Below, one piece after another: positions 1 to 11,917 of a DNA stretch of 64,000 nucleotides. Below the pieces are notes generated by a model. That model ran no database searches. It was given only the letters and a program-made list of their open reading frames with translations, and was not told the DNA's origin. Source of the DNA: Tillus elongatus (Eukaryota; Arthropoda; Insecta; Coleoptera; Cleridae); contig OZ023265.1 of NCBI GenBank assembly GCA_964006375.1, positions 158,457,618-158,521,617 of the forward strand, given 5' to 3'. How positions within the stretch are numbered: position 1 is the stretch's first letter; the number at the start of each line of letters is the position of its first letter. A program made the translations under genes and the position numbers.

Positions 1-277
1 GTAAGATGTCTGAAACAGACGAGTCAGGACAAGAGCAAGTTCTGGTACGCATTCTTTGAGAACAATTGCTGGGAGGCTTTCCTGGTATTAAGAGAAGACA
101 GCACCTTTCGTACCTTTTTAGTTTTGAAAATGATAACCGTCACTTTATGCACGACATTGGGGACTGTTGGTGGTTGAACATTTGGAGGTGGGTTGAAAGT
201 AGAATTGCCGGCGAACAACGAGGCAAAAAGTTCAGCGTTGCCCAGGGCGGTAGAAACAATTTCATCCCCTAGTCACT
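1..277 (-). pseudogene. LINE reverse transcriptase fragment (Jockey/CR1-like), cut by window edge
   Basis: On the minus strand, about 218 down to 24 encodes a stretch leading into VRKVLSSLNTRKAS, which is the N-terminal signature before the GPDGIP motif of Jockey/CR1-type reverse transcriptases. The reading frame then shifts near position 80 and continues as IPAIVLKECVPELALVLTRL to the window edge. Upstream, a stop near 278 precedes LGDEIVSTALGNAELFASLF. It is therefore a decayed retrotransposon piece with at least one frameshift. The tail LFQTSY matches LFQISYNKG in the LINE at 40702-42790, so I infer the same family. The rest of the element lies outside the window. Confidence 0.75.
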
Positions 278-290
278 TTTTGCTTCAAAG

Positions 291-1425
291 GGCATATATA
301 TTACAACGTTATATTAACACGTTGTAAAACATAATACTATACTTACTAAAATATTATAATATATTAGCAGTAAACTAACAGCACAAAAAGTTCCAATGAA
401 AGAACTCATTGTTCTCCAAATAATCATTTTGTTACATGACACCTTTATCCACTTGCGTCTTCGATTATAATGAATACTGATAGTTATTCAGTCACGAATG
501 TGTATGAATTTTTTTGTACTTCATATAATTAAATAGGTTTTCAATTTTCAGCAGGTAATCAATCAAATTAACTGGTCTAGACATGTAGCACTGATAAACA
601 ACTTAATTTGAGTTCTGTATTTCAAAAATTTACTATTATAGCGCACTTGCTGCGTCCCGACTTTTTACATTTTTATACACTGAGAAACAAAGAAGCGTAG
701 GTTGAAACAAGCATTCTTGTGAATAATTGGTGCTGTTAAAAATTTAGTGGCCTATTATGTTAAAATCTAAATTTTATTTTTAGTGACAAATGGTGGCAAC
801 GCGCTCTCAAAATAACATTAACAGTTAACTAAGTAAAGATTGGAACCTGTAACTTATCAGAGAAGCGGTTTCAGCTACAAAAATGAAAGACATACCGATA
901 AACAACTGGCTGTCTTCCTGAAAATTTTACTTAAATACACCCTACGTTGGCGTTTAAAAAACTATTTATAAATCTGTCATTCACATACTAAAACATTAGA
1001 ATAATACTTCGTGTACGTTGATGAACTAAAATGTCCACCTTTGCTCTAAGCTAGCAGCGTTTATATTTCAGAGGGTGTATTATATGTTTGTCTCTGCTTT
1101 GAGTCTGTCTTCTTATCAATTTTTGCCGTAATCAAGGATGTCTTTTCCCATTAAAGTATGCTTTACATTAAATGAATCCCAAGAGGAGGATCTTGAAAAC
1201 TGGTTAAGATAAATAACTTTAGTAAGATTATTTTCCACTGTAGATATGCTCGGAAATAACTGTGAAGGGCATATCTCCTAATCTAGTTTTTTTGTGACAA
1301 AGATAAAAGCGTATGTCGTTAAATTGAAAATGGATAATTTACATAAAAAGCTTTTACTTTTAGAAAACTACGTTACTTTACCTTAAACAGAGCGCAAAAT
1401 TGAAAACTAAAACATTTGCAAAAAT
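291..1425. other. AT-rich stretch, no gene seen
   Basis: No coding pattern, RNA gene or complete element is recognisable. The only identifiable item is an isolated TAcore right end at 622-666. Confidence 0.5.
622..666 (+). repeat. Solitary TAcore right end
   Basis: Contains GCACTTGCTGCGTCCCGAC preceded by a diverged AAATTTACTATTATA. This is the conserved right terminus that recurs more than 20 times in the window. No left half is visible nearby, so it is a truncated copy. Confidence 0.7.
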
Positions 1426-1760
1426 ATTAACAAAAGAATAACTTGATGTAACAGTGCTCTTTACTAAGCAAATGCATAAATTGCCAGCCCTGGCCCATTT
1501 CTTCCCTAATATTGGGACAATGTATGTAAGGCTAGATGTATTATCACCATAATTATAATTATAAATGGGCCAAGGCTGACAATTTACAAAATTATTAGTT
1601 GGTTGTAAATAGTCTTTATTTTATAACAATTTGTGTTATTTGGAGCTGTCGTGAGAATATACTACCAGCGTTGGGAATTTACGGGAAAATTAGCTTTGTT
1701 GACATTTGACGCGTCAACAACGTAAACAACGTCAGCAATGTAAAGAACGTAAACAACCCA

Positions 1761-1775
1761 ATATTTATATAAGAG
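1761..1775 (+). promoter_or_regulatory. Possible TATA box of the hAT transposase gene
   Basis: TTTATATAAGAGG lies about 220 bp before the start codon and just inside the subterminal motif cluster. Position and sequence fit a core promoter, but nothing else confirms it. Confidence 0.35.
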
Positions 1776-1988
1776 GATGAGTTTCTGCCAGAATCATGTG
1801 GCATCTCGTCCGTCATGTGTCATCCATCTGTCACTCTCAGCGTTTTCGTTCTGTGGTTTTATTATCCTTCAATGTGCGTTTTTAGCATTTAATAATGAGC
1901 TGGCGATTTGTTCATTCTAAAACGCCAAAAATATAGAATATTTTAACCTTTATCTTTGTTTTTAAGTTAATAGCAGTAACTGGCAATA

Positions 1989-3836
1989 ATGTCTAAAGGT
2001 GGACGGCCTCTTGGTAATATTTTCAACAATTTGAAATTCCAACTTGTGAAAGATAATAGAAGCTACTCAGCCCATTGCAAAATATGCTGTAAAATATTGA
2101 AAAACACATCACAAAATAGATTACGTGCACATAGGTATATAAGCTATTCATTCCCTAAGGTATATGATTTTTTATATCTTATATAATGTTTTAGGAACAT
2201 TTGCCACGACCGTGATAGTGATGGGATGGTCTCTAATCAGATTGAGTACGTCGAACTGGACGAAACTTTGGAAGATGCAAGTTTGTCAGCAATCGATGAC
2301 AATTCTTCTTTCGATGGCGAAGTTACACCTATTGTTATGAATTCAGATATGGACGAAGCTTTTTCACTTTCCAATACTAGCACCAGCACACCCAAACGGA
2401 GAAAATGTGACAATAATGTGTTAACAAAGTTTATTGACAAGCTGAAAGATGGTGATTTACAAACTTTAAATGAGAAATTAACCAAATTTATTGTTGCTTG
2501 CAATGTACCGTTTCATGTAGTGGAATCAGTGTTTTTCAAGGACTTTATAAAAGCATTGAGACCTGCATATCACCCAAAAATACCATGTCGAAAAACATTA
2601 TCTACATCTCTTTTAGATAATATATATGAAAAATGTTTACATAAGACGAAAGATATAATGAGCAGTAATTCAGTTTTACTGATAGATGGATGGAAAAACT
2701 CCTCCAACAATTCAAAGTTAGTTGTAACTATGCTGCATAATGCAGACGGCACTCAAGCTTTCCTTGAAGCTTTCGACTTGACAGGTGAATCCGAGACTTC
2801 AGAAAAATTGTGTGAAATTGTTAATGAAGCAATCACGATTGCAAAAACTAATTACAACACGAATATATATGCAATGGTCAGTGACAATGCAAGCAACATG
2901 GTGAGACTAGGAACTTTACTCCAACATAAGATTTGGCATAGTACTTGTAGTTCGCATACGGCAAATTTACTAGCAAAAGACATTCTAGATAAAGAACTTA
3001 CTGAGAATGTCAGTATTGTTCTAAAAGAGTTCAAACAAGTAGATTTTGAAAAAATGTTGGTGGATAAGGGAGGCTCCAGAATAAGGCTGCCATGTGAAAC
3101 AAGATGGTGCAGCTATCGAGATTCCTATAGATGTTTCTTGAATAATCTTACGTATATGAAACTCATTGCCGTGGAAACTAAGAAAAAATTGAAATCAAAT
3201 GTATCTCGTTTGCTTTTCAATGAAGAATTCGTTTCTCAGGTAGAAGAATGTTTACTATACTTCGATCCTGTATGTAAACTAATTAATGCATGTCAAAGTT
3301 CCAACACATCGATGGCAGATGCAGTGAGCATGTGGCTACAATTGGATATTCCAAGATTCAAAGATGCCCTAGAAAAACGTAGAGGTATGGCCATGCATGT
3401 GATGGCACTCACAGCTTATTATGTACATCCAGGATATGATAATGCTATACTTGACAAGGATAACAGAAAGAGCATCAACCATTTCCTTTTGAAACATCTA
3501 GACGCCCAAGGACTTGAAGAATTTGATAGCTTCGTTATAAAGTCTGCTATTTTCTCAGAGTTATTCAGGAAAAATATCTCAAAACCACTTGTTTTCTGGC
3601 GGTTAGCAAGCCATGACTGCCCAAATCTATCTGAACTAGCTTTAAAACTTTTAAACATACCTGCTTCTTCTGCACAATTGGAAAGGCTGTTTTCAACATG
3701 GGGCTTCGTTCATAACTGCAATAGAAATCGTCTTTCCTTTGAGGGGTCAAAAAAATTATCCTATCTGTATTATTCTTATCGGCTGAATCAACTTGAAGAT
3801 GGGACTGATTCCGATGAAGATTGTGAAAATCAATAA
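1989..3836 (+). CDS. hAT transposase with BED zinc finger (two exons, intact)
   Basis: Exon 1 is 1989-2134 and exon 2 is 2195-3836. The 60-bp intron (2135-2194) has GT..AG borders, and splicing keeps the frame to give about 595 residues. Splicing completes a BED zinc finger: CKIC in exon 1 pairs with HRNIC across the junction, near residues 31-52. A basic PKRRK follows. The RNase H-like catalytic residues fit hAT family patterns: D213 in LLIDGWKNSS, D279 in SDNASNM and E545 in SAQLERLFSTWG, with the family's C..H motif in CSSHTANLLAKD. The C-terminus LNIPASSAQLERLFS...NRLSFE is the hAT dimerisation region. There is no internal stop or frameshift. It should cut and paste the surrounding 4-kb element in the nucleus. 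The start ATG is the first in frame and sits directly before the finger. Confidence 0.9.
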
Positions 3837-4142
3837 AATTTCTGTGCCACATCCAACAAGAAATATTTTCTTTTTTTTGTGTACATATCAGTTTGGTTTG
3901 CAGCACAAATTTAATAGTGAGTGGAACGATGAGCCAGCCTGACACATACTAAATCACATTCATCACACAAATTCATTCTATTCTAATTAAACCACAGACA
4001 GATATTTTCTTATATGTAATGATACTAATAGAATTTAAGTGTTATTTTTAGACGTGGATTCTTGTTTTGAACTGTTTATTGAATTATGATTATGTTTTTG
4101 TCTTATATTTTCAATATTGTAATTTTTTTGTAAGTTTTTGTG

Positions 4143-4148
4143 AATAAA
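4143..4148 (+). terminator. Candidate polyadenylation signal of the hAT transposase
   Basis: AATAAA about 310 bp after the stop codon, following a T/G-rich stretch. It is the first good match downstream of the ORF. Confidence 0.4.
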
Positions 4149-4384
4149 CTTTATACTAAAGATTCCATAGAATTTTGATACAGTTTAAGAATATTTCTTA
4201 TAACATCAACAGTGAAAACAAATACTCATTTCAAGGCAATACATAAGTCTTTGAAACAACTGAAAAATCAATTTATATCATTCAATATGTAAGTATATTG
4301 AATGTTGTAAATTGCAAGCAGGAGCTTGAAAATGAATAAATCATTTTCAGTAGTATGTGACTAGATACGGTAGTGATACTCACT

Positions 4385-4645
4385 TATCTTAGGAAGTTAA
4401 ATTGAGTAATACATTATCTATGTTAGGGAGTTAAATAGACTGATACATTAAAATCAATTCTCAATTAAGAAAAAGTCTGGGAAGGAGATTTGTGCTTTTT
4501 GAATTTTTTCCTCAATTTGCACCACCATTGGGGAAAAATCCACATGCAAAAAGTCAAAAAGAACAAAACTTCTCTGCCATTTTCACACTTCACTGGGAAT
4601 TGATTTTAATATATCAGTCAATTTAACTCCCTAACATAGATTTGT
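4385..4645. repeat. Short MITE-like palindrome inside the hAT
   Basis: CTATGTTAGGGAGTTAAAT near 4421 is mirrored by TTTAACTCCCTAACATAG near 4621, and GATACATTAAAATCAATTC is mirrored by GAATTGATTTTAATATATC. The arms are about 50 bp around a loop of roughly 120 bp. A partial direct duplication of the left terminus lies just upstream (TTATCTTAGGAAGTTAAATT at about 4383). No clear target duplication is seen. Confidence 0.6.
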
Positions 4646-4807
4646 ATCATCAACGTATTTACTCTGGAGGGGGAGTTAGCCTTTTTCGGCCTTACTCTCC
4701 GCAACACTAAATATTGTAGCTTTTATGGGCACTAGTAAACAACACAAACCTTAATTGTTAATGAAATGACATTAATTTTAGTCTTCACTACATCCGTTTT
4801 TTTGAAT

Positions 4808-5078
4808 TATTGGTGGTAGATCTATTCGAAGAACAGAGCATATGCATCATTTTACTGAACAGCTCACCAGGTGTAGAATGTCTCGCTATGCCTGTTCCTT
4901 TATCATGAGGGCCTCTAAACTGTAGAATTCCGTACAGACATATGTTTTGTCTTCTCTACCAAACTTTCAAGTCCCGAATTGACAAGCTACCTCTTTCCTC
5001 ACTATCGACATACATGGTACGTTAGTAACTAGGCTTGTAAGCCTTCGTGGTCTCGCTTCAATAAAATCCTGATTTGAC
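4808..5078 (+). mobile_element. 5'-truncated LINE 3' end (same family as 40702-42790)
   Basis: This stretch aligns by eye with 42535-42780, the C-terminal coding end and 3' UTR of the LINE at 40.7 kb. Shared words include CAAGTCC, CAAGCTACCTCTTTCCTC / CAAGTTGCCTCTTTCCTC and the tail TAAGCCTTCGTGGT / TAAGCCCTCGTGGT. It is strongly truncated and diverged, so it has no coding potential. It lies wholly within the hAT, downstream of its gene. Confidence 0.75.
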
Positions 5079-5942
5079 TTATGTTTGTACATTTATCAAT
5101 TTTCATACTGGGTGTAGAGACCAGCCTTCTTGCAAGCATTTCGAGCTTTGTTACTATGAATCATATCCTACCTATAAAATTAGATAATCAAATTTTTTAT
5201 GACCTATTAGATACAAATTCAGCTCAGAATAAAGTGTTATTTAATTTTTGAACAACTAGGTACGGATTAATTCGCATGTAGATAGTTATTGTACACGGGC
5301 AAGTTAAGCAGGCAATCAATGAACGAATAAAAGTATTCCAACAGTAATGACTAGTAAAAATAGACAAGATTTAGGTTAGCTTAGATTTTTTATGTTTGTC
5401 ATCCGATCCAGAAAATACGTAGGTACATATTACTATTTGCAATGCTTCAGCAGTTGAGTTTATTATTTATTATATATTGAATTTTTCATTCAATTTACAT
5501 TTTGTCAAGGTGTCCATAGTCCATATTTGTTGTTGTTGACACTATTCTGAGTTTTCTGTTGACATTCTTAATGTCAACAACTGATTGTGTCAACAACGTC
5601 AAATTTTACGCGTAAACAACACGTAAACAATGAGACAGTTTTTGACGGTCCCAACGCTGTATACTACCAGGTTCCGCACCGAGATAGCGACCCTGTCGTA
5701 CATCTCACAATGTTATAGGAGGCTGGCTACCATATCCGTATTACTTTATAGGTGTATTCTCGCTGTAATTAGTATACCGTATTGACGAGCTCTAATTAGA
5801 GCGAAACCGGTCTGCGGTTCTAATTATGGTGCGAATACATCCAGCCTTACAACCATTCTCCATATATTAGGGAAGAAATGGGGCTGGGCTGACAATCTAT
5901 GCATTTTTTTAGTAAATTCAAGTTACTATTTTGTTAATGTTT

Positions 5943-6652
<710 letters not shown>

Positions 6653-6713
6653 TGTTTTATTTTTTTACGTATGTTCTGGCATCGAGGTGAACTCATTCAG
6701 CAACATTCATTTT

Positions 6714-6842
6714 TATTAGTGAATTTTCTTTAAAAAATTCACTAATGAGATCCCGACTTTTGAATTTTGAAAAAATTTCTTCAAATGAGCGCTAATTAGG
6801 CCCCCCAAAACACATATCCGGGGTCAGTTTCAATTTTTATAT

Positions 6843-6940
<98 letters not shown>

Positions 6941-7375
6941 AAAATAGCTTGCATAAGTTCGTTAGCCAAGAAAATCGGCCCAGGTTTTCCCAAAAAATTT
7001 TGTGTTTTCTTTCACAAAAAACTATATCTCCGAAATTAATAAAGTAAGGGCAACCAAATTTGGTACGCAGATTTATGTCCTTATAGGTAAGTCACATCCC
7101 AAAATTTAGCTTTGTCTCTCAAAAGACAAAAAAGTTATCGGTATTTAAAGAAAAATAAATTGGGGTTTTCCTCAAAACGTCAAAATCAGCAAGATTTAGG
7201 CAAAGAACTTAAATCTAATACGGGCTATAGAAATAAAATGTCCCAAGAAGAATGTTTTACAAACCCTAAAGTCTTAGTTTCAACCGTCATTGTCCTTCAT
7301 TTTACTAAAATATTTCCAGAAAATTCATTTCAAATAGACCCTTTCTCTGATGCTTGGCAGTTGCCTTAGCTCTAG
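6714..7375 (+). mobile_element. TAcore element, second subfamily
   Basis: It starts with the A/T hairpin (TTAGTGAATTTTC and inverse). The left block has ATCCGGGGTCAGTTTCAAT and the (TA)n core is 6846-6938. The right block differs from copy 5943-6652: GTTAGCCAAGAAAATCGGCC, then GGCAACCAAATTTGGTACG. The copy at 56752-57260 shares this version. No canonical right end is found before 7375; the boundary is approximate. Confidence 0.65.
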
Positions 7376-7636
7376 AGTTTATCGTTTAATGGTATAATTT
7401 TTGCCGAATTTTCGTAAAAAATCAATAAAGCCCAATATATCCGTTATTATAAAAGATATGAAAAAAATTGTATATATTAATTATAGGGTGTCTTGAGCTA
7501 CATCTTAAAAACATATTTCTACAATCACAGGGTGGCCCATAAGCGATACAAATTTTCTTTTTTTTTTTATCAAACACGCCTTCTGTTATTGCATTTTTGC
7601 ATTTTCCATCGAACTATAATGCATGTTTGTAAAAAA
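7376..7636. other. No gene seen; tail of repeat
   Basis: AT-rich sequence with no coding signal. The last 40 bases (ATAATGCATGTTTGTAA at about 7615) match a block also found before TAcore-type ends at 58990 and 62515. Confidence 0.4.
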
Positions 7637-7957
7637 AGAAACGCTGGACGCAGCAAGTGCGTTATGGTAGAGAATTTTGATCAAATAAATTTGAATAGCT
7701 CAATTTTCTATTAACCTATAAGGTTGATCAAGAAATGAGTTTTTTCGGAAATACTTTAAGTTTACTTTCGGAAATTTTTGTACATTTTTAAGCAACAAAG
7801 TTATTTTGATGAAACATGGCACATTGTTTTTACTATATAGGTTATACTGGCAACCAAATTTGATGCCTGCTTTTTAAAATAAATCCCATACTTGCTATTA
7901 AAAATATTTTTATGAAAATTCACTACCATAACGCACTTTCTGAGTCCAGACTTTTTT
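7637..7957. mobile_element. twinR element: two inverted TAcore right ends
   Basis: Begins GGACGCAGCAAGTGCGTTAT and ends, inverted, with CATAACGCACTTTCTGAGTC. Each end is the TAcore right terminus of about 37 bp. The middle (about 245 bp) has no (TA)n core but contains TTATTTTGATGAAACATGG and a GGCAACCAAATTTGATGCC block. The same layout recurs at 10766-11085, 59020-59334 and 63330-63652, so this is a defined family of about 315 bp, not a chance head-to-head insertion. Confidence 0.75.
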
Positions 7958-8045
7958 GATTGTGTTGTAGACTGTGTTTATACTCTTAGATTATTATGAA
8001 CCTCAATTGCAAGAGCCTAGTTGGTTATTTCAGTAGATACTGTAA

Positions 8046-8262
8046 AATTTACATGAACCGTGGTTGTGGCATTTTGTTTGAGCAAGTTGAATGTCGGCAC
8101 GTTCCGCTCTTCGGAGAGGACGTGAAGCTGTCGGTCCCGTGTCCATGTTGGGTACGTTAAGGATCCCTACCCTCCTTGGAAAAAGGGAGGGGTTCGGCCA
8201 AATTTCCAGGATAGTGAGATAAAACTGCTCCATGGCGTACGTGATTCGCCATAGCTGCGGAA
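8046..8262 (-). repeat. Dispersed GC-richer repeat R (copy 1)
   Basis: On the minus strand this copy reads CCATGGAGCAGTTTTATCTC, CTCACTATCCTGGAAATTT, ACGTACCCAACATGG, GCGGAACGTGCCGACATTC and AACTTGCTCAAACAAAAT, in order. The + strand region 20080-20345 carries the same words in the same order. It is much more GC-rich than its surroundings. The open frame reads RAERADIQLAQTKCHNH in both copies, so a coding origin is possible, but I do not recognise the family. Confidence 0.6.
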
Positions 8263-8439
8263 ATTGATCGACGTTAAGAAACAAAATACATAGATTGTTA
8301 TGTTGTGTATGTTTCTTGGATTGTAGTTACTGCTGTTACGTATTAAAGTGGACTGTATCGTGTTATGAAATAAATCTCTTGGAAACACTTAACTTAGTTA
8401 TATATTTAAAGCAATAAAAACTATATACTATTGATATAC

Positions 8440-8441
<2 letters not shown>

Positions 8442-8533
<92 letters not shown>
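8442..8533. repeat. (TA)n microsatellite, about 92 bp
   Basis: Uninterrupted TA repeat next to repeat R (copy 1). Copy 2 of repeat R is also followed by (TA)n at 20360. Confidence 0.95.
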
Positions 8534-8535
<2 letters not shown>

Positions 8536-8950
8536 CAGAACGTGTGATACCACAACGCGTGGTCGTGTACAAATCAAATGCACTCGGTGCTGAAGCTCTT
8601 CGAAGCTGATCTGATGAACGAATAGAATGTGTCCAGGTATTCATTATTGCAGGTACTCTGTTTTCGAGGGATGGAACATGCGCACAATACACTGCAGTTA
8701 TGTCAGCTTGCCTGTGATATACAAGACTGCACTGCTACAACTTCAAAATTGCGCGGTAAAACTAGACATACATGTATACCTATATTGTACACATGTACTT
8801 ATATCTCGCTGCCGTTTACATGTTAAGTATTTATATTATTTATCACCTTAACCTAAGGACCAAAACCGGTAAACTTCCGTCATTAATTTTCAATTGAATT
8901 TTTTTGTTTATATACAATATGGATTTGCATTACATATAGCTTTTTTATTT
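8534..8950. other. Unassigned sequence between (TA)n and host exon
   Basis: Mixed composition without a convincing ORF. A pyrimidine-rich tract TTTTTTATTTACAG ends at 8954 just before the host exon region. Confidence 0.4.
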
Positions 8951-8994
8951 ACAGGTACTGTTGGTGCTAGATAGGTCGACGGTTGTACAGCTAG

Positions 8995-9156
8995 AGGAGG
9001 TTCAAACTGGCCCACCAGTTTTGGATTTCATACCCGCCTCCGGCGGCGGGCAGCTCTACTAGTTCCAAAGAAAAGGACAAAGAAAAACAGCAAGAAGAAG
9101 AGAAAAGGTCACAGTCTTCCCAGCAGAGGCAGTTGGACTACGACGCTGCTATAAAG
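8995..9156 (+). CDS. Host gene exon: charged Q/E/K-rich segment
   Basis: The frame ending at 9156 reads ..YPPPAAGSSTSSKEKDKEKQ.. then QQRQLDYDAAIK, immediately followed by a donor GTAGGA. That frame is open back to a TAG at 8992-8994, so the acceptor must lie at or after 8994; CTAG|AGG at 8995 is the simplest choice. An alternative acceptor at 8954 would require another frame. The exon ends in phase 0 and joins in frame to 51352-51515. Low-complexity S/Q/E/K content suggests a disordered or coiled-coil scaffold region. I cannot name the gene. The adjoining intron is full of transposons. Confidence 0.6.
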
Positions 9157-9523
9157 GTAGGAAAGACGTCTTAAATTTAGGCGCCATTCGAATTATTTTA
9201 AAAAGTCACGGCACTACTGACAAAACATACCATTTTATGATTTTTTTGATGACTAAAATGAAATATTTACTAGTTCAGAATTGTTGTCTTAGGTGCGTAA
9301 GTAGCATTGCATCAAATGAGATTACGTAGAAGGTGTTTGACATTTAAGGTTGGCATTTGGTGGAGTTAAATTATACATAAAAACCCATACTTTGAAGAGT
9401 TTCATTTGTTTTGTGCGACTGTTGCTTGTCAAAAGCCTCCATCTTCCAGATTTTTAACACATTCACTGCCAACGTATATAGTAAGTGTCGCAACAGTGGT
9501 GCCGGTAGAGAATAAACTCGTAA

Positions 9524-10688
<1,165 letters not shown>

Positions 10689-10765
10689 GTAGTTTACCAA
10701 TAGAAAAATGCGATTTATTATTATACTTATACTTTACGGAAAAACACAGGTTTTAGTTATATAAA

Positions 10766-11085
10766 AAAGTCTGGATGCAGCAAGTGAGTTATGGTAATGA
10801 ATTTTCATAAAAATGTTTTTAATAACAAACATGTATTTTTTTAAAGAAAGCAGGCATGAAATTTGGTTATCAGTATGACTTATATAGTAGAAACGATGTA
10901 CCATATTAAATCAAAATGACTTTATTCTTTGAAAATGTACAAAAATTTTCCGAAAATAAACTTATAATGTTCCCGAAAAAACTGGTTTGTGGCCAACGAA
11001 CGTTAGGTTAATAGCAAATTGAGCAATTGAAATTTGAAACTTTAATCAAAATTCGCTACCATAACGCACTTGCTGCGTCCAGTAA
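10766..11085. mobile_element. twinR element, second copy
   Basis: Ends are CTGGATGCAGCAAGTGAGTT and CATAACGCACTTGCTGCGTC in inverse orientation. The internal sequence is the reverse complement of the interior of copy 7637-7957 (for example AGTAGAAACGATGTACCAT). Length is about 320 bp and there is no ORF. Confidence 0.75.
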
Positions 11086-11612
11086 AAATTTAAATCGGTT
11101 GCAGGAAAGAACAAGCACTTGTGAAGCCACGGGAAAAGTCTACGGCTGTATTAAGTATGGAACGGTTTCACTAAGTTAGGGCAATAACAAACAACCAGAT
11201 GTGCTGTTTGAATGCAAATTGAATCAAGTCTTAAATGTTTTCATCTCGTCCTAATTGAATTCGTCATACAAAAACTCGCTAAAAATTTATCTGAATTACA
11301 CAATGTGATCAGATAACGGTGAAATGAAATAATACTAAAAAATAAAGAAAGTGAAGTCACTAATTGAGATTAGAACGCGTGTTATAGGAGTCCATTATTA
11401 AATCACACTGCTTCCTTCACCCCTCGACCATTCTTGACATGATTTATTTCAGGTATATACTCTTGTATATTAATTTTATAACCTCCTAATTATTTACACC
11501 ATACAATTTTTATTTAAAATTGATTTTTTTCTCACATTTTAACGAAATGAAGGAAAGTGATGGCTGAGACACACATCTAGGAGTTTGTTAGTCATTTTAA
11601 ACCGTATTAGTC
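11086..11612. other. No gene seen
   Basis: AT-rich intronic sequence. The words TATGGAACGGTTTCACTAAG and AGGGCAATAACAA recur near 47705, hinting at another low-copy repeat. Confidence 0.4.
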
Positions 11613-11740
11613 AATTTTTATTAAGAAAACTCACTAATAGAGAGGTATCGATGGTGAGACTTTGCAAAATTTTTTTCAAATGAGTGCGAACTAGGACCCC
11701 TAGAACCCATATCCGGGGTCCGTTTCACTTTTTATATGTT

Positions 11741-11808
<68 letters not shown>

Positions 11809-11917
11809 CAACCGATAACTCAAAAAATAATTGACCTATTTTGATGAAACTCGGCAAGTACCTTTCCTTTATTAATGGTTGGATGAGTTCGTTATCCAGG
11901 AAAATCCGACAAGGTTC
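11613..11917 (+). mobile_element. TAcore element, right side truncated
   Basis: Left A/T hairpin, GAGAGGTATCGATGGTGAGA block, short (TA)n at 11745-11795, then the right block with AACTCAAAAAATAATTGACC. It stops abruptly at about 11917, where gypsy-related sequence starts. The core here is the shortest seen (about 50 bp). Confidence 0.75.

Larger units (their letters stand above)
1666..5659 (+). mobile_element. Complete autonomous hAT transposon with 8-bp target duplication
   Basis: Both ends are visible. The left terminus CAGCGTTGGGA (1666-1676) is perfectly inverted as TCCCAACGCTG (5649-5659). The element is flanked by an identical 8-bp direct repeat TATACTAC at 1658-1665 and 5660-5667. An 8-bp duplication with CA..TG termini is the signature of the hAT superfamily. 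Both subterminal regions (1690-1757 and 5575-5635) contain clusters of GTAAACAAC/GTCAACAAC motifs, likely transposase binding sites. The element is 3994 bp, encodes one spliced transposase, and carries about 1.6 kb of downstream non-coding DNA including a MITE and a LINE 3' end. The perfect duplication and open ORF suggest recent movement. Confidence 0.92.
1426..5940. mobile_element. Inverted-repeat element (MITE-like) split by the hAT insertion
   Basis: Positions 1426-1560 and 5815-5940 form a long imperfect inverted repeat. Both arms carry, in mirror order, AACTTGA, TTTACTAA, ATGCATA, CATTTCTTCCCTAATAT, GTAAGGCTRGATGTATT and CACCATAATTA. The hAT lies between them, together with only a few hundred bases of element interior. 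The left arm is itself palindromic: AAATTGCCAGCCCTGGCCC at about 1485 is mirrored by GGGCCAAGGCTGACAATTT at about 1568. I infer an older foldback or MITE that received the hAT. No transposase of its own is visible. Confidence 0.65.
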
